A stretch of 64,000 nucleotides of DNA from Ehretia macrophylla (GCA_037974665.1 CM075767.1:3102501-3166500), one strand, 5' to 3'. Counted from the first letter of the stretch, positions 47,537 through 60,660 are shown. The notes: generated from the sequence alone by a model not told the origin. A program made the numbers and translations.

Positions 47537-49849
47537 TGTCACGCCCCAACTCGACCCCTCTTACAATCAGTCAGGACGCAACGGAATTTTGGCAGCATAA
47601 CGACAGTAACATGAACATCAGGGCTCTAAACCAACCCTTAAGAACAACATGCATCAACCTCCATAAATCCCAACCAATTCCACAATTAAATCAACAACAT
47701 ACAACGCAACTATTTCATACATTAAATACTCTTTCATCAACTCATTCATAGTTATGCACCTCCGTTCCAACTTAATACATAAGCTATACATACATTTCAA
47801 AATAGATTATACAAAACATTATTTACAACAACTAAGATAATCACATGGCAATGACTCCTGCACTTAAGACTCATCCACATACGGCACATTTCCCTCTTCC
47901 GGAGGCACATACCCGTAGACAAAATCAGTAACACCTACATGCATTAATAGAGAGTGAGCTTATATACATAAGCCCAGTGAGGATCCGATAGATCTCGAGC
48001 AAGGTCTACTAAACTCCTTGGAATAATCCTTTGAGTCAGTAAACACACAATAACAATAAATAATACTATCATCACATAACTATATAACCAATCAATAAAG
48101 GATACTCTATTTGGTGTAGCTCCAAACGCCATCACGATCTCAACCGTTCTTCTTATAACTCCCCATTACTCACGCACTCGAGGTACCTCACTAGCCCCTC
48201 CCTCCATGACACCTCCGTCATGCGAGCTGGGGGTAGCCTATGGCAGTCATGCCGTTATCAACCCGACAGCCCGACGCTGCCCGAGAGGTGGCACACACAT
48301 ACCAAGACTCCATAATCATCAATCATCAATCAATCAATCAATTGGGAGATCAGCAACAAGAGTGCCCGATTCCCGCATTCAATAATAATCAATCAATAAC
48401 ATCAATATAACATCAATATTAAATTAAACAACAAACAACGTAGTTAGATGACAAAGTAGGCCATCTAACCGGACATGCATAATATACATAATTAAACTCT
48501 AAATTACTTAACAACAACTCACCATTCATCACTCGAACACTACCCAACCATCTAAAGGCATCGTTCAAGAAATTAAAGAATCACAACCTAAACTTCTAAA
48601 ATTCATAACTTACAATCTAATAATCCAAACATTGCCAAATCAGTTCCTATCACTCACCCATTCAACCTACTACATTAGCCCTCTCGGAAATCCACCATAA
48701 CACCTCCAAATCATGCCCGATAACCCTAAAATCCTAAGATGTCATGGCTGGATTTTCCGAATTTTCACACAAACAATGTAATCGAAAATTCGGCATTACA
48801 ACAGCGCTAACACGTAATTATCAAGTATTTAGAAATCGACGGCAATCGATTTCGATCAACACAACTCAATTAAATCAACTTTGAACATTTTATTCAAAAT
48901 TAAATACCCGAAAAATAAAAATTATGCTACATCCGACAGAAATTCGTAGTATTAGTATATAATGATCCCTAGCATGCAAGGAGCAATAATCTATCATCAG
49001 ATTTCAATTCTAACGGTTCAATCTTCATTTATACGCAAAAACACAAAAATGACATTTTGAGATCTAGAATTTTTCTCTCACCTTTGATCCGAAGTAAAGC
49101 TAGGAATGCGTGCAACAGGTGCCCAACAAGCGGAATCCAGCTCGGTTTGAAAAGATTCGGACTTTAAATGAGTTTTCTATGGCAAAATTGCTTTGTAAAA
49201 TAAGTTGAAAAAAACTCTCAAAATGCCAAGAAACTCACGGCTGCAAGGTGTGTGAAAATGTGGTGTTTTGCTTTGTTTCATTGTGTATTGGTGATATATG
49301 CATGAAAGTCAACAAGTCAAATGAAAGTCAAAGTTGAAACTTTAGTATTTTTAGTGTTTTCTTGACTTTAAATGCATTTTATTGATCACCAAAGTTCAAA
49401 ACATTTATTCAACACCCAAGCTAGCTCAAGTAAATTATTTTTAGGTGATAAGAAGTTTTACAATCAAACAATTTCACCCGAGTTGGCTTAAAACTCGATT
49501 TTCGCAAAAGTCGGTGTAAAAACCCTAATAAATTCCTAAGCCGATTTTAAAACCGTTTTAATCAAACACAGGTCTATTAAAGTCCGTGGTCTAGGTCTAG
49601 AAGGGTTAAAAAGACCAGTTTCAAAATTATAGCGGACGTGTTTCGAAAACACTATTCACTGAAAATCGACGATAAAATTTCTGACTCCGTTTTTGATGAA
49701 AATTTCATGAATGCACATTTAGCACGTATTAGAAGTATTGACTTCAAAATTATAACTTTCTAGGTCCTATAGCACATAAACAGATCATATGCACGAAAAA
49801 CGAGGTAAAACACGTAAATCGAGTTAAAGCAGAAAACTGGGGTTTCACA
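47537..49849 (-). mobile_element. Solo LTR, Ty3/Gypsy-type (family S1), nested in virus
   Basis: A 2,313-bp sequence starting TGTCACGCCCCAACTCGACC and ending GGTTTCACA, as at 1420-3873. The flanks GTAAT (47532-47536) and TTAAT (49850-49854) match at four of five bases. The uninterrupted viral sequence near 60690-60715 shows the empty site (AAAGTAATCTAGTTAGAAAC). It is therefore an insertion into the viral leader, reduced to a solo LTR. Confidence 0.88.
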
Positions 49850-49854
49850 TTAAT

Positions 49855-50150
49855 TCAGTCAGAAACATTATCATCATATCACGACAAAAGATCTTTCGGC
49901 CACAGTTAAAGCCAGACAAGATCATCACGCCAAGACAAAACAAGAATCGGCCACAGTAAAAAGCCGACACCATCCATACATTTTTCATGAATAGTAAAAA
50001 TCACTTTTTACTGTTCACCTTTTGAAAGGTTACTTTTGACTTTTCATTTTTACATTTTCACTATTGTATTTACAGATTTAGTATCCTATTTTAAGGCAGA
50101 GTCTGCCTCAGATAGGGGAGGAATCCTCTTTCTCTCTTTTTTCTGCCTCA
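49855..50150 (+). promoter_or_regulatory. Viral leader region, block D first unit (truncated)
   Basis: It runs from CAGTCAGAAACATTATC through the T-rich patch to one 40-bp repeat unit plus a CTGCCTCAG stub (50103-50150). It then jumps to RNase H sequence. The primer site is missing. Confidence 0.7.
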
Positions 50151-50512
50151 GTATTTTAAAACAGATCCTAGAAGGAAAAGAACATATTATTCGTTTCCAT
50201 TCAGGAACATGGGATAAAGCCCAATAGAATTATTCAACAGTTAAGAAAGAAATTTTGTCCATTGTAAAATGTATTTCAAAATTTCAGGATGATTTGTTGA
50301 ATCAGAAATTCATTGTACGTGTTGACTGTAAATCAGCCAAAGACGTATTGACAAAAGATGTCAAGAATATAACATCTAAACAGATCTTTGCCAGATGGCA
50401 GGCCATCCTGTCAATTTTTGATTTTGATATTGAATATATCAAGGGAGAGGATAACTCCATCCCTGATTTTCTAACCAGAGAATTTCTAACAGGCCACGTG
50501 TCTATCACATAG
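50151..50512 (+). pseudogene. RNase H tail, block D first unit (fossil)
   Basis: It begins inside the RNase H domain (ILKQILEGKEHIIRFHSGTW) and ends FDIEYIKGEDNSIPDFLTRE. Movement, coat, protease and reverse-transcriptase sequence are all absent between the leader and this point. Confidence 0.8.
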
Positions 50513-50536
50513 GATTCCTTCGGGAAAACCTTTTAG

Positions 50537-50552
50537 TTTTGTTGTTTTGCAG
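50537..50552 (+). promoter_or_regulatory. Splice-acceptor-like site upstream of ORF2, block D first unit
   Basis: TTTTGTTGTTTTGCAG, in the same position as at 23876-23891, about 180 bases before the ORF2 start. Confidence 0.42.
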
Positions 50553-51131
50553 ATCACAGAGACGGACCCCAAGGATTCAATTAATGAATTCAGATGGATT
50601 GTTTCAAGTCCACCGTATCTAATAGATTGAAACATAATTTCAGATCCAGAAGATATTTCGATTAAGCATTTCTTTTTATAAATTGTTGCTAACCATTTGC
50701 AGGAATCATTCACTCCTGACATTAGTAACGATGGCACCCAAGAAAGATAAAGGCAAGGCAAAAACATTCGATCTCAATTCTTATGCCCAGAAAGGCAGCA
50801 CACCAGTAACCACTCCAACTTAGTCATCAACCCCAGTCAAGGTTGAAGACAAACAGATAACATATACACCATATTCTATCCAATCACCCCTAGGTAGAAA
50901 CCCCACTGTTTTGGGGACTTTGACCCCTCAGAAATAGTTAACAGGTGTTCATGCAGGTTTTGTAGGTACATCGTCATCATAGGTAATAACCAGTAACAAG
51001 TTTCATCCTCTTGTTGCTAAACCAAAATCAGTAACTTCAGAACCTAAACAGTTACCATCTTCATCATATATTTACAAGAACGTCTTTGACTTGATTCTTG
51101 TAACAGAACCAACACACTTCAAACATCACCC

Positions 51132-51732
51132 TGTAAGAATATAACCAATTTTCCAGAAATGTCTTAACAACAATTAAGTAGAAATACAACACTACTCGTT
51201 ATAAAAATTCAATATAACACTTACAAGATAATTGTCCCACCATGCGCTCTCAAGATTAAAGCTTCAATGGCTTCTGGACTTACAAGAAGAATACAAGAAA
51301 GAAAGATTAACTTAGGATTGTGTTTGGAGTTGTGTTGTGGATGAAAATGATGAACTAATGCATGCCTATTTATAGAATTCAGCTAGCCCGCCACTGGAGA
51401 CTTTCCTATCAAACATTTCAATCTTGGTTGGCTTTACCAACCATGTTCAAAGTATTAGCCACCCATATTTATCACATGGGTGGCTACAATTAACCACATG
51501 GGTGGCTAGCATCCAAGTCAACTTCTAGGAAGTTTCCTTTGGTCAAATTGGATAACTTTAGCATTGTATCATCCCGATGTCATCTTAGGTAATTTCAAAT
51601 TCCCGAACTTCTTTCTTGTAGCCATCTCGATCTCTTTTGACCTCATCGACGTTAAGTCAGAATTATTAATTTATGCTACCATATAATTAACGATACTTAT
51701 TATGAAAAGGTGGATATTGACATATATCAACA
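51132..51732 (-). repeat. 3' LTR of the Copia element
   Basis: TGTAAGAATATAACC to ATATATCAACA. It contains short direct repeats of CACATGGGTGGCTA near 51475-51510. Confidence 0.92.
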
Positions 51733-51742
51733 CCCCCCCTCA
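51733..51742 (-). other. Polypurine tract of the Copia element
   Basis: The minus strand reads a short A/G run (GAGGGGGGG) directly against the 3' LTR. Confidence 0.75.
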
Positions 51743-51760
51743 ATGTTCACCTTATGTTGA

Positions 51761-54700
51761 CTAAGCTATTGGGCCAACACCCAATGTTTGAAGATGCTTG
51801 CTCAATTGGATGCTCCCTAACGCTTTAGTGAAGATATCTGCACAATTATCTTCTGTAGGGCAGTACTCCATATAGATTTCACCTTCCTCGATCAGTTCCC
51901 TCACATTGTGATACTGAATCTCTATGTGTTTTGTTCTAGCATGAAATACCGGATTCTTTGACATGGCTATACAACTCTAACTGTCACATTTCAACATTTT
52001 TGTTTCCTTTATTGGAATGCCAATATCAGTCATGATGCGTCGTAGCCAAACAGCTTCACAGGATGCTACACAAGCAGCCTTGTATTCTACCTCCGTTGAT
52101 GAAAGTGCAATGGTGGGTTGCTTCTTACTAGCCCATGAGATGACTCCACTACCGAATGTGAATACGTAACCTGTAACATATTTTCTTGAGTCAATATCAC
52201 TAGCCCAGTCTGAGTCACAGTACCTAGATAAAGTATCTCCAGACTTGTATGATATCCCATACTCCAACGTGCCTTTGAGATATTTGAGGATCCGCATCCC
52301 TGCTTGCCAGTGACTTTGTTTCGGTTTATTTGAAAACCGACTGAGAACTCCCACAGCATAACTAATATCAGGTCTTGTGTTACAAAGGAAGATTAAACTT
52401 CCCACCAACCTTCTGTAGAGCTTGTTATCAACTTGTTCTGAAGGATCGTCAATTGATAACTTTGTATTCACTTCCATCGGGGTGACAACTGGTTTGCACT
52501 CGGACATACCAAATGCAGTCAGAAGCTCACGAACATATCGTTGTTGCGAGATGAAGATAGTATGAGGTTTTTGCCATACCTCGATTCCCAAGCAATAATG
52601 AAGAAGGCCAAGATTTGTCATTTCAAATTCTTGGCTCAACCATTCTTGCGTCTTCCGAATATTATCTTCATGGTCACCAGTGATTACAAGATCATCCACA
52701 TATAGGACTACAATTACCTTCTTTCCTTGTTCACTTAGAACATACAAGTTGGCCTCTGATTTGCTTCTACAGAAACCATGTTGCAAGAAGAAAGAGTCTA
52801 TACGTTTGTACCAAGCTCGTGGTGCTTGTTTTAACCCATATAAAGCCTTTTTCAATTTGCAGACTTTTTCTTCTTCACTTGGTATTTGGAAGCCAGGGGG
52901 TTGTGCAACGTAGACTTCTTCTTCAAGTTGCCCATTAAGAAAAGCTGACTTGACATCCATTTGATATACAATCCATTCATAATGCGCGGCAGTTGCAACA
53001 ACTAGCCTGATTGTTGACATTTTTGCTGTTGTAGCAAAGGTTTCATATACATCGAAACCTTCGACTTGCGAAAATCCTTGTGCTATAAGGTGTGCCTTGT
53101 ATTTTTCAAGACTTTCATCTGCCTTGTACTTCACTTTTCACATCCATTTTGTGCCGATAATTTTTTTGTTCGGTGGCTTTTCAACGATTTCCTAAGTATC
53201 ATTTTTCATGATACTATCATACTCGGCTTGCATAGCTGCTCTTCAATTTGGATCTGACATGGCTTCCTCCACAGTTACCGGTTCTTTTACTGTCTTGATG
53301 ATTTGGGTCATCAAAGCCATGTTTACTAGTTGTTGTCCTGATCTGTTCTGTTCCTCTATTCTCTTTGATCATCTTAGTCCATCAGGACGTGGATTATCAT
53401 CAGTAACTCCTAGATTTCTTGCATCAAAGAGCTATTGGAACTACTTCGGTTGTGGCTTCCTTATGGGTACAACAGGTTAGTATTCAGTCTTCTCATCATT
53501 AGAGACTTCTTCATTGTTCAACGGTCGTTGTTCAGGTACTTGGTGGATTACTTCATCGGTTGATGACGAAATGGCAAGACCGCTATCCTCTATTGAGTGT
53601 GGTCTCTCATTAAACACCACATCTCGGCTTATGATCACCTTCTTGGCCTCTACATCATAGAGTCTGTATGCTTTAGACTCTTCACTATATCCCAAGAAAA
53701 TGCCCTTCTTGCTCTTGTCATCCAATTTCTTTCTATTTTCATTTGGGACGTGTACAAAACACTCACACCCAAATTTTCTTAAATGAGACACAGAAGGTTT
53801 CGTACCATAATAAGCCTCATTAGGAGTCTTATCGTTGAGTGCCCTGGTTGAGCACCGATTGAGGATGTATATTGCTGTGTTGACTGCTTCAGCCCAAAAT
53901 GTGTCAGGTAGGCCAGCACCTTTCAACATGCATCGAGCCATTTCTACAATTGTTTGATTTCTTCGTTCCACAACTCCATTTTGTTGTGGTGTGTATGGAG
54001 CAGTCAATTGGCGCTTAATCCCAAGCTTGTTGCAATAGTTGGTGAACTCTGTAGAACAGAATTCCCCCCCACGATCGGTACGAAGTTTCTTCAACTGAGT
54101 TGTGTTCTCATTTGTCATAAGTTTGTGCCACACTTTAAATTTTTCAAGAGCATCAGCCTTGTCCCGAAGGAAGTACACCCACATCTTCCTACTATAATCG
54201 TCGACTAACAGCATAAAGTAGGAAGATCTTCCCAACGCCGTCGTAGTCATTTTTCCGCAGAGGTCAGCATGTACCAACTCTAGAGGAGCCTTTGATCGGT
54301 TATGACTCTCTTTGGGAAATGACTGTCTATGTTGCTTGCCCAGTATACAAGCTTCACATGGTCCTTCAATTTTTTCAATTGAAGGCAAGTCGGTCACCAT
54401 CTTCTTCTTTTGCATTTCCTTTAACACAGGATATGAAATGTGCCAGAACCTTTCATGCCAAAGTTGACTTGTTTTGGCATCCACGACAGCAGAAAGAGAG
54501 CTGATTTCGTAAAGATTATTTTTGCGAATACCTTTACTTACGATATTTTGATCCTTGTCAAGAATCAAAGCTTCCGTCTTCTTGAACCGCACTTCTAGAT
54601 CATTATCTGTAATAGCAGCTACAGATAGCAAATTTCTGGTGATCTGGGGTACAAAGAGTACGTTGGACAGCTTCTTGCTTCCTCCATCTTGAGACACGAG

Positions 54701-55807
54701 CGAGATGGTTCCAGTGCCCTCAACGGGACACCTCACATTATTCCCGACGACAACATTCATTGGTTCTTGTAGAGGTTTTATGGAGTCATATAACTCCTTC
54801 TTGCTGGTCATGTGTCGGGAAGCTCCACTATCTAACACCCATGCACTTGTTTGATGTACATGTGCGCTAGTACACGTTTCCTCCGATACATCTGTTACAG
54901 TAAACAGATGCACTTCCGTTTCAGCCATATTGGCAGATTCTTTATTTCTCCAATTTGGCTTTAGAGTTTTGTTCTTCTCGTCATGGATTCGTTTCCTGCA
55001 ATCTTTGATATCATGACTTTTCTTATTGCAGTAGTAGCACGATCCAGAAAACGTCTTCTTCTTTGCTTTCTTCTTTTCTTCTTGGTTACTCCTCGCCTTG
55101 GCTGTAAAGGTAGAGTCAAGTTGATTTTCTCTGCTCCTCAGCCTCATCTCCTCATCCATCAACATGGTAGTGAATTCTTCAAACGTCAAAGGAGGAATGC
55201 GAACTTGTGTATTGAGTGCTGTCACAAGGCCGTCAAATTTTGGAGGCAACACTCTAATGCACCTTCGAGCTAGTTCCTCGGTTGATTTGGCAATACCAAC
55301 TGCAGCCATTTGATCACGTAGGTTTTTCATCCTACTGATAAATGACTCAGCTGCTTCATTTTCACTCAATCTCTCAGCTAACTGATTCTCCAAGTTCTGA
55401 ATGCGAGTCTGGTTCCTTGTTTCATACTGATTTTTCAGTATGTTCCAAGCTTCAGATGTCTTGGTTGTGTGTTGAATAAGAGTGAGGACAGAATCCTGAA
55501 CACTTGTGACAATTACACAAAGTGCATCAGCATTTCGTCTCTTCCATTCTTTGACAAGCTGAGAATTTGGAGGTGTGACCTTTTTTGTGTCATCTTCAGC
55601 ACGGACTGCAACTGGTTCTGCATCTGTGCCTAACACTGTATCAAGGAGTTCGTAGGAGTCCAGAACTGTAGTGATTTTGAACTTCCACAAAAGATAGTTC
55701 GTGCCATCGAGCTTTCCTTCCGTGAAGGTAGAGGGACGGATACGAATTGTCGGTACTAAACCGGAACTAGAACTGGTAGAAGAAGAACTAGCACCTTGAG
55801 TAGTCAT
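51761..55807 (-). pseudogene. gag-pol region of the Copia element (fossil)
   Basis: It starts MTTQGASSSSTSSSSG at 55807. Gag has LDGTNYLLWKFKI and one CX2CX4HX4C knuckle (CYYCNKKSHDIKDC, near 55000-55040). Protease has WVLDSGASRHMTS (near 54810-54850). The pre-integrase HHCC region has LWHERFWHIS and CEACILGKQHRQSFP (near 54330-54460). The integrase core has DDYSRKMWVYF, LRTDRGGEF and TPQQNGVVERRNQ. Reverse transcriptase has FLNGQLEEEVYVAQPPGF and YVDDLVITG (near 52670-52700). RNase H has SSTEVEYKA and the terminal ADIFTKAL (near 51800). Broken in about two or three places. Confidence 0.92.
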
Positions 55808-55853
55808 AGTTGTTGAGCTTTACTAGACAAGATTGTTGTTAAGAGCCCCTTAA

Positions 55854-55866
55854 GCTCTTGATACCA
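55854..55866 (-). promoter_or_regulatory. Primer-binding site of the Copia element
   Basis: The minus strand reads TGGTATCAAGAGC, touching the 5' LTR. It resembles the initiator tRNA-Met complement with one extra base. Confidence 0.75.
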
Positions 55867-56468
55867 TGTAAGAATATAACCAATTTTTCAGAAACGTTTT
55901 AACAACAATCAAGTAGAAAGACAACACCACTTGTTATAACAATTCAATATAACACTTACAAGATAATTGTCCCACCGTGCGCTCTCAATATTAGAGCTTC
56001 AATGGCTTCTGGACTTACAAGAAGAATACAAGAAAGAAAGATTAACTTAGGATTGTGTTTGGAGTTGTGTTGTGGATGAAAATGATGAACTAATGCATGC
56101 CTATTTATAGAATTCGGCTAGCCCGCCACAGGAGACTTTCCTATCAAACATTTCAATCTTGGTTGGCTTTACCAACCATGTTCAAAGTATTAGCCACCCA
56201 TATTTATCACATGGGTGGCTACAATTAACCACATAGGTGGTTAGCATCCAAGTCAACTTCTAGGAAGTTTCCTTTGGTCAAATTGGCTAACTTTAGCATT
56301 GCATCAACCCGACGTCATTTTAGGTAATTCCAAATTCCCGAACTTCTTTCTTGTAGCCATCGCGATCTCTTTTGACCTCATCGACGTTTAAGTCGGAATT
56401 ATTAATTTATGTTACCATATAATTAACGATACTTATTATGAAGAGGTGGATATTGACATATATCAACA
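55867..56468 (-). repeat. 5' LTR of the Copia element
   Basis: 602 bp, aligned end to end with 51132-51732 at ~95% identity by eye. Confidence 0.92.
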
Positions 56469-56667
56469 CACCCAAACATCACCCAGATGAGTTTGCTAGG
56501 GCATTTCTTCATCCCCACTCAAACTATATCCCAGATAACACATTTAAAACCCAGAGTTACTATGAGACCATTCTCATAGCAACAGAATCAATAGAGTTTG
56601 TCCTTGATGACAAAGACAAACAACTAGGCTAGTACAGCCATGTCAAGGCTAAACTTCAGACTGTGCT

Positions 56668-59227
56668 TGTAACACTCTGATCCCTCTCGAGACTGGGAGT
56701 TCTATCAATCAATCTAATCACACCCCAAATCCAAACCCAGGCATAATTTTTAGGGAAACCGGACGGAGTCTCCCCTGTTTTTAGGCGAAATGTAAAACCT
56801 GCGACATCATATAAGTGGACCAATACCATGTCCAAACATTCAACCACCTCAAGGCCATCTGAGCCTTGGTTCACAACATGCAAATCACAAGTAAATTAGC
56901 ATTCATGCTTAGCAATTAAACTACACCAACCTATTGCATAAGCTAGACTATCATATTTTTCTATCTTTTTCCTTTGTCATTACAAACATACATTGAAGTT
57001 AAGCTACATTAACTAAATACATAATCTAACTTATCAAACCACCTCAACTACTTAGCTAGATTTAAATTACATTTCTTTTAACAATAAATACATACAACAT
57101 ATGAAAGCATATATCTTCACAACTTTGACACTCAAGCCATATAGGCATGCAAGACAAGTCTTCAGGCAACAAACTTCCACGAAATCACGAACTTTCCAAC
57201 TAACATGGCATTTCCTGAAGTGTGGTGGTGAGGAGTGAGTATACACAACACGTATACTCAGTGAGGGCGAGACAGATATCGAGTTGGAGAGAAAGAAAGT
57301 CGTGCAATGCAAATAAGACAGTTAAGCAATATAACTGATAAATAAGCAATCAAGACAAACAATCAATACAATAAGCAATTACTGAAAGCATTAACACAAC
57401 CATTCAAAGCTATACCACACTTTGAAGGCTATGGTTCACTCATACGAGCAATGTACCATTACACGAGCGATACATCAATCTCGAGCTTGATGTTGACAAC
57501 GATGACAATAAGCGCGCATCCACCTTATAACACCAGTTTGGAATACCCCGGAAGTATCCATCAATTCTACGACCCAAATCTCCCTAAGAGGCAACCCAAG
57601 CGAGAAAGGGAATAGCCACAGAGCTAGAGCAACCAACACTGGCAACCCGAGGCTACCCAGAGAGGCCCATCACTCACGTGCTGGACACTATGCAATGCAA
57701 GACTCGATACAAGGCGATAAACGAGCGATAAACAAGATATCAAGCATTATCAACAATTGATAAATATTTCAATCAATAATCAACTCTAACAAGCGTAATA
57801 AGCATTAACAAGCATTTACAATCAAACAAGTAACAAGAACAATACCAATTAACCTTATCAAGCAATAACAAGTATCCTATAGGCATTATAAGCATTCTAT
57901 AAGCAATATAAACATTCTATAAGCATTATAAACATTCTATAAGCAATATACTATGAAATCACACAAAATTCCAAAAATGACCCCAACTTTCAAAACGCTA
58001 CTACTTTCAAACGAGCCACGAGTTTTGAAAACCAACTTTACCAATCCTCCTAGGTCACCATAAGGCACGTCTAAAGACCCTGAAACCCTACTTTACCCTA
58101 GAATTCACGCAAAGTTTCGATTTTTCCCTTTGCTCGTTTGAACTACAACTATACCAACCAAACACCCAACCAACGCCATAATCGCACCAAAAGTGCTTCC
58201 ATGGCCTCCTGGAACAACGCCAACACGCAAAACGAGAAAACGCCAAACTCGACCTAAACGACCCCGACTTTCACCAAGCTTTTTTTCTCCGTTTTTCCAT
58301 TACACTTTCCAATTAAACCGCACACTTAGGCATTCTAGCATATCTAGCATCTTCCTACATCAACAGAACGCGTAACGGAGCAACTTCATCGAAACGGGGG
58401 TTTACTATTCATAATTTACTATTCATTACACAATTTATATTTCAAATTCGATATTCAACCGCAGAAAATGTTAAAAAGCTATAAATACATGTTCTACAAT
58501 TGCTAGGGAACATTCTTTAAGCAACGAAACGGACAAAATAACAACCTACGGTTAAATCACAAAAATTAAAGTTTATGTTCAACATTTTCAAATGCGCAAA
58601 TAAACATGAAACCCTCACCTTAGACGCTCCTAGACGCTAGGAAAATCTCGTAGAGTGCCTCGGAAACCACCCCGTGCAAGCTCACGCAAAGATTTGGTGA
58701 TTTGTAGTTGAAATTTTCTTCTTTTTTTTTCTCCTTCTTTTCCTCATGGTTTCAGGCCTTTCTTCTCTATTTTTTTCGTTTGCATTCTGCTTATTTAGAA
58801 AAAAAATGACAAGAAGTCAAAGGTCAAAGATTCGGTCAACCCGCTAAACCAAAACAGCTATGCGCGATCTTATGAAAACGGCCATAACTTCTTCTAGAAA
58901 ATTCCAATTCACGAACGGTTTGAAGCCTCAGAAACTAGACTTATAGAGCTTTCCAACCATATATAATTTGCTACCTAACTCTTCCCCAATTAGTTCTGAT
59001 TTAATTCCAAAGTTGACCCAAAATTTGACTAACTTAACATTGCATTTTTTTATTTCTAATCCCAAGTTTGCCCTTTATTAAATATTTCAAAAATTTCCAC
59101 CTTGTCCTAGTTGGTCAATGTAGATGAAAAGTCAACTAGTTTGGTCAAAGAAGGTGAAAGGTCAATAAAATGCAATTTAAATAAACTTTAAATGCTATTG
59201 AATACATGCCAGGTTTGGGGTATCACA
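56668..59227 (-). mobile_element. Solo LTR, Ty3/Gypsy-type, related to Ty3 element 2
   Basis: A 2,560-bp sequence, TGTAACACTCTGATC to GGGGTATCACA, with the perfect duplication GTGCT (56663-56667, 59228-59232). Long internal stretches (for example 57520-57720 and 58000-58280) match the LTR of Ty3 element 2. The outer parts differ, so it is a related family or subfamily. It sits in viral ORF2, 194 bases from the Copia element. No internal domain remains. Confidence 0.9.
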
Positions 59228-59949
59228 GTGCTCACCCTTGATCAATGGGCACAACCCCCACAGAAAACCAAACAACTGCTAGTTGATGCAGCAGTTTTCA
59301 GAGACTATAACTATTTTGATTACATTCAGGCATGGTTCAGATGTTTCTATCGCCAAAATAATAAACATGATAAGTCATGGTTTTTCCTTTTCAAGAAATC
59401 ATTTCCCGTAGAGGTTCCAAATTGGTTTATCTAATGGTGGGCATCATATGGTCCTACAACAGAAATTTTACCAGAACCAGTTTACGATGGATACAAGTAT
59501 TTCACAGAGAATTGGAAGGCACCAGTACATTTAGCCTACCTTCCTCCATTTTTTGTGTTCTACAGAATTTTCTTTGTAACATGGATTTTCAGATCAGAAT
59601 TCGCATTTAAACATACATCTTTCGAAAACCAGCAAGTCATACCGATTTTTGGAAGAAATCATTATGTCATGTAGTGGAAGAAGATGAACAACAATTCTTG
59701 TTCAACTCCAAAGGTCCAACCATGGCTAGAAACCAATTAGAAATTGACGAAGGAAATTCAACCAGAACAACAGGAGTTTCTCTCCTTTAAGAATTTCCTC
59801 CATACTCAGCTTGCAGCGGCCACCAGTTATGAAGAAATTCAGGCCATTATGTTGCAACTCAATGAACTTGCCCCAGATCAGGCATCCATCTCTACAGATT
59901 CTGCCAATAACAATGAAGATGATTGTTATCGAATTTTTACACCATTGTA

Positions 59950-60660
59950 ATTCAAACAATGGAGTTTAGTTGTGTTCTGCACCAAAAACACAATACAGAT
60001 GAGTTTTCTAATGTTCTCACCAAAAACATTGGACAGATAGGGTTTTGTTTTTCTAAGTTCCCTCCAAAAACTAAGATGCAACGGTTAGACTTCTCCTCTC
60101 TGATGTCATATAGTTACAGAAGAATTCCATGAAACTTCAGCTAGTCCAAGTCAAACGGCAACTGGTAAAGACATCTCAAGTCCGTGGATGGGTGTGGCTT
60201 TCCCAAAAAGCCAAAGAAGATTTAGAAACTTGTTTATCTTCTAGTCTGTATTTTGTTTTGTATTTTGCTTAGTCAACTTACCTTTTGCCAACTTACCTTT
60301 AGTCAACTTACCCCAACAATCTTGTAAGGTCACGGAATTGAGGAGCAGAAGGCGTAAGACTCCGTTGTTACCCATGTGGCGATTAGATGAGGGATAGTAA
60401 GACTCTGAAGATAATAAGGCTTCGAAGATAGTACGACTAAGTACGATGCAGATTAGATTATAGGGAAAATAGACTAGTTTATATATTTTCTTTGTTTTAG
60501 TGGGAAATATACATCAATCAATATACTTGTATGGATTCTACCATGAGTCAGTATGATCCAGACATGAATAAATTTTCTAACGTCTTTAGCATAGAACCAA
60601 TTTCAGACTCAGAGATGAAGAAAAAGATGAATCCAGTCAAGATTCCATCATCAGACATCA
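59950..60660 (+). other. 3' non-coding region after ORF2, block D
   Basis: It matches 32191-32744 on the other strand. It contains GTCAACTTACC-type repeats near 60270-60315 and a conserved stretch (TGTTACCCATGTGGCGATTA). It has no recognised gene. Confidence 0.6.

Larger units (their letters stand above)
51132..56468 (-). mobile_element. Ty1/Copia retrotransposon, near-complete
   Basis: A 5.3-kb element with LTRs of 601 and 602 bp, the perfect duplication CACCC (51127-51131, 56469-56473), a primer site touching the right LTR and a C-run polypurine tract beside the left LTR. Integrase precedes reverse transcriptase, which defines Copia. I count about 27 LTR differences (~4.5%), roughly 1.7-3.5 million years. 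It is inserted in ORF2 of viral block D. About two or three coding breaks. The lineage within Copia is not assigned. Confidence 0.94.
50731..59949 (+). pseudogene. ORF2, block D first unit, in three parts (fossil)
   Basis: It begins MAPKKDKGKAK at 50731. The parts are 50731-51131, 56474-56667 and 59233-59949, separated by the Copia element and a solo LTR. The last part has the tryptophan-rich segment (WFFLFKKSFPVEVPNWFI) and the acidic tail NELAPDQASISTDSANNNED. Besides the two insertions it carries several coding breaks. Function unknown. Confidence 0.72.

Noticed and set aside
54983-55273. Plus-strand open frames across the Copia element (also 53954-54208 and 52680-52913)
   Set aside because: Antisense shadows of gag and pol, which explain the openness.
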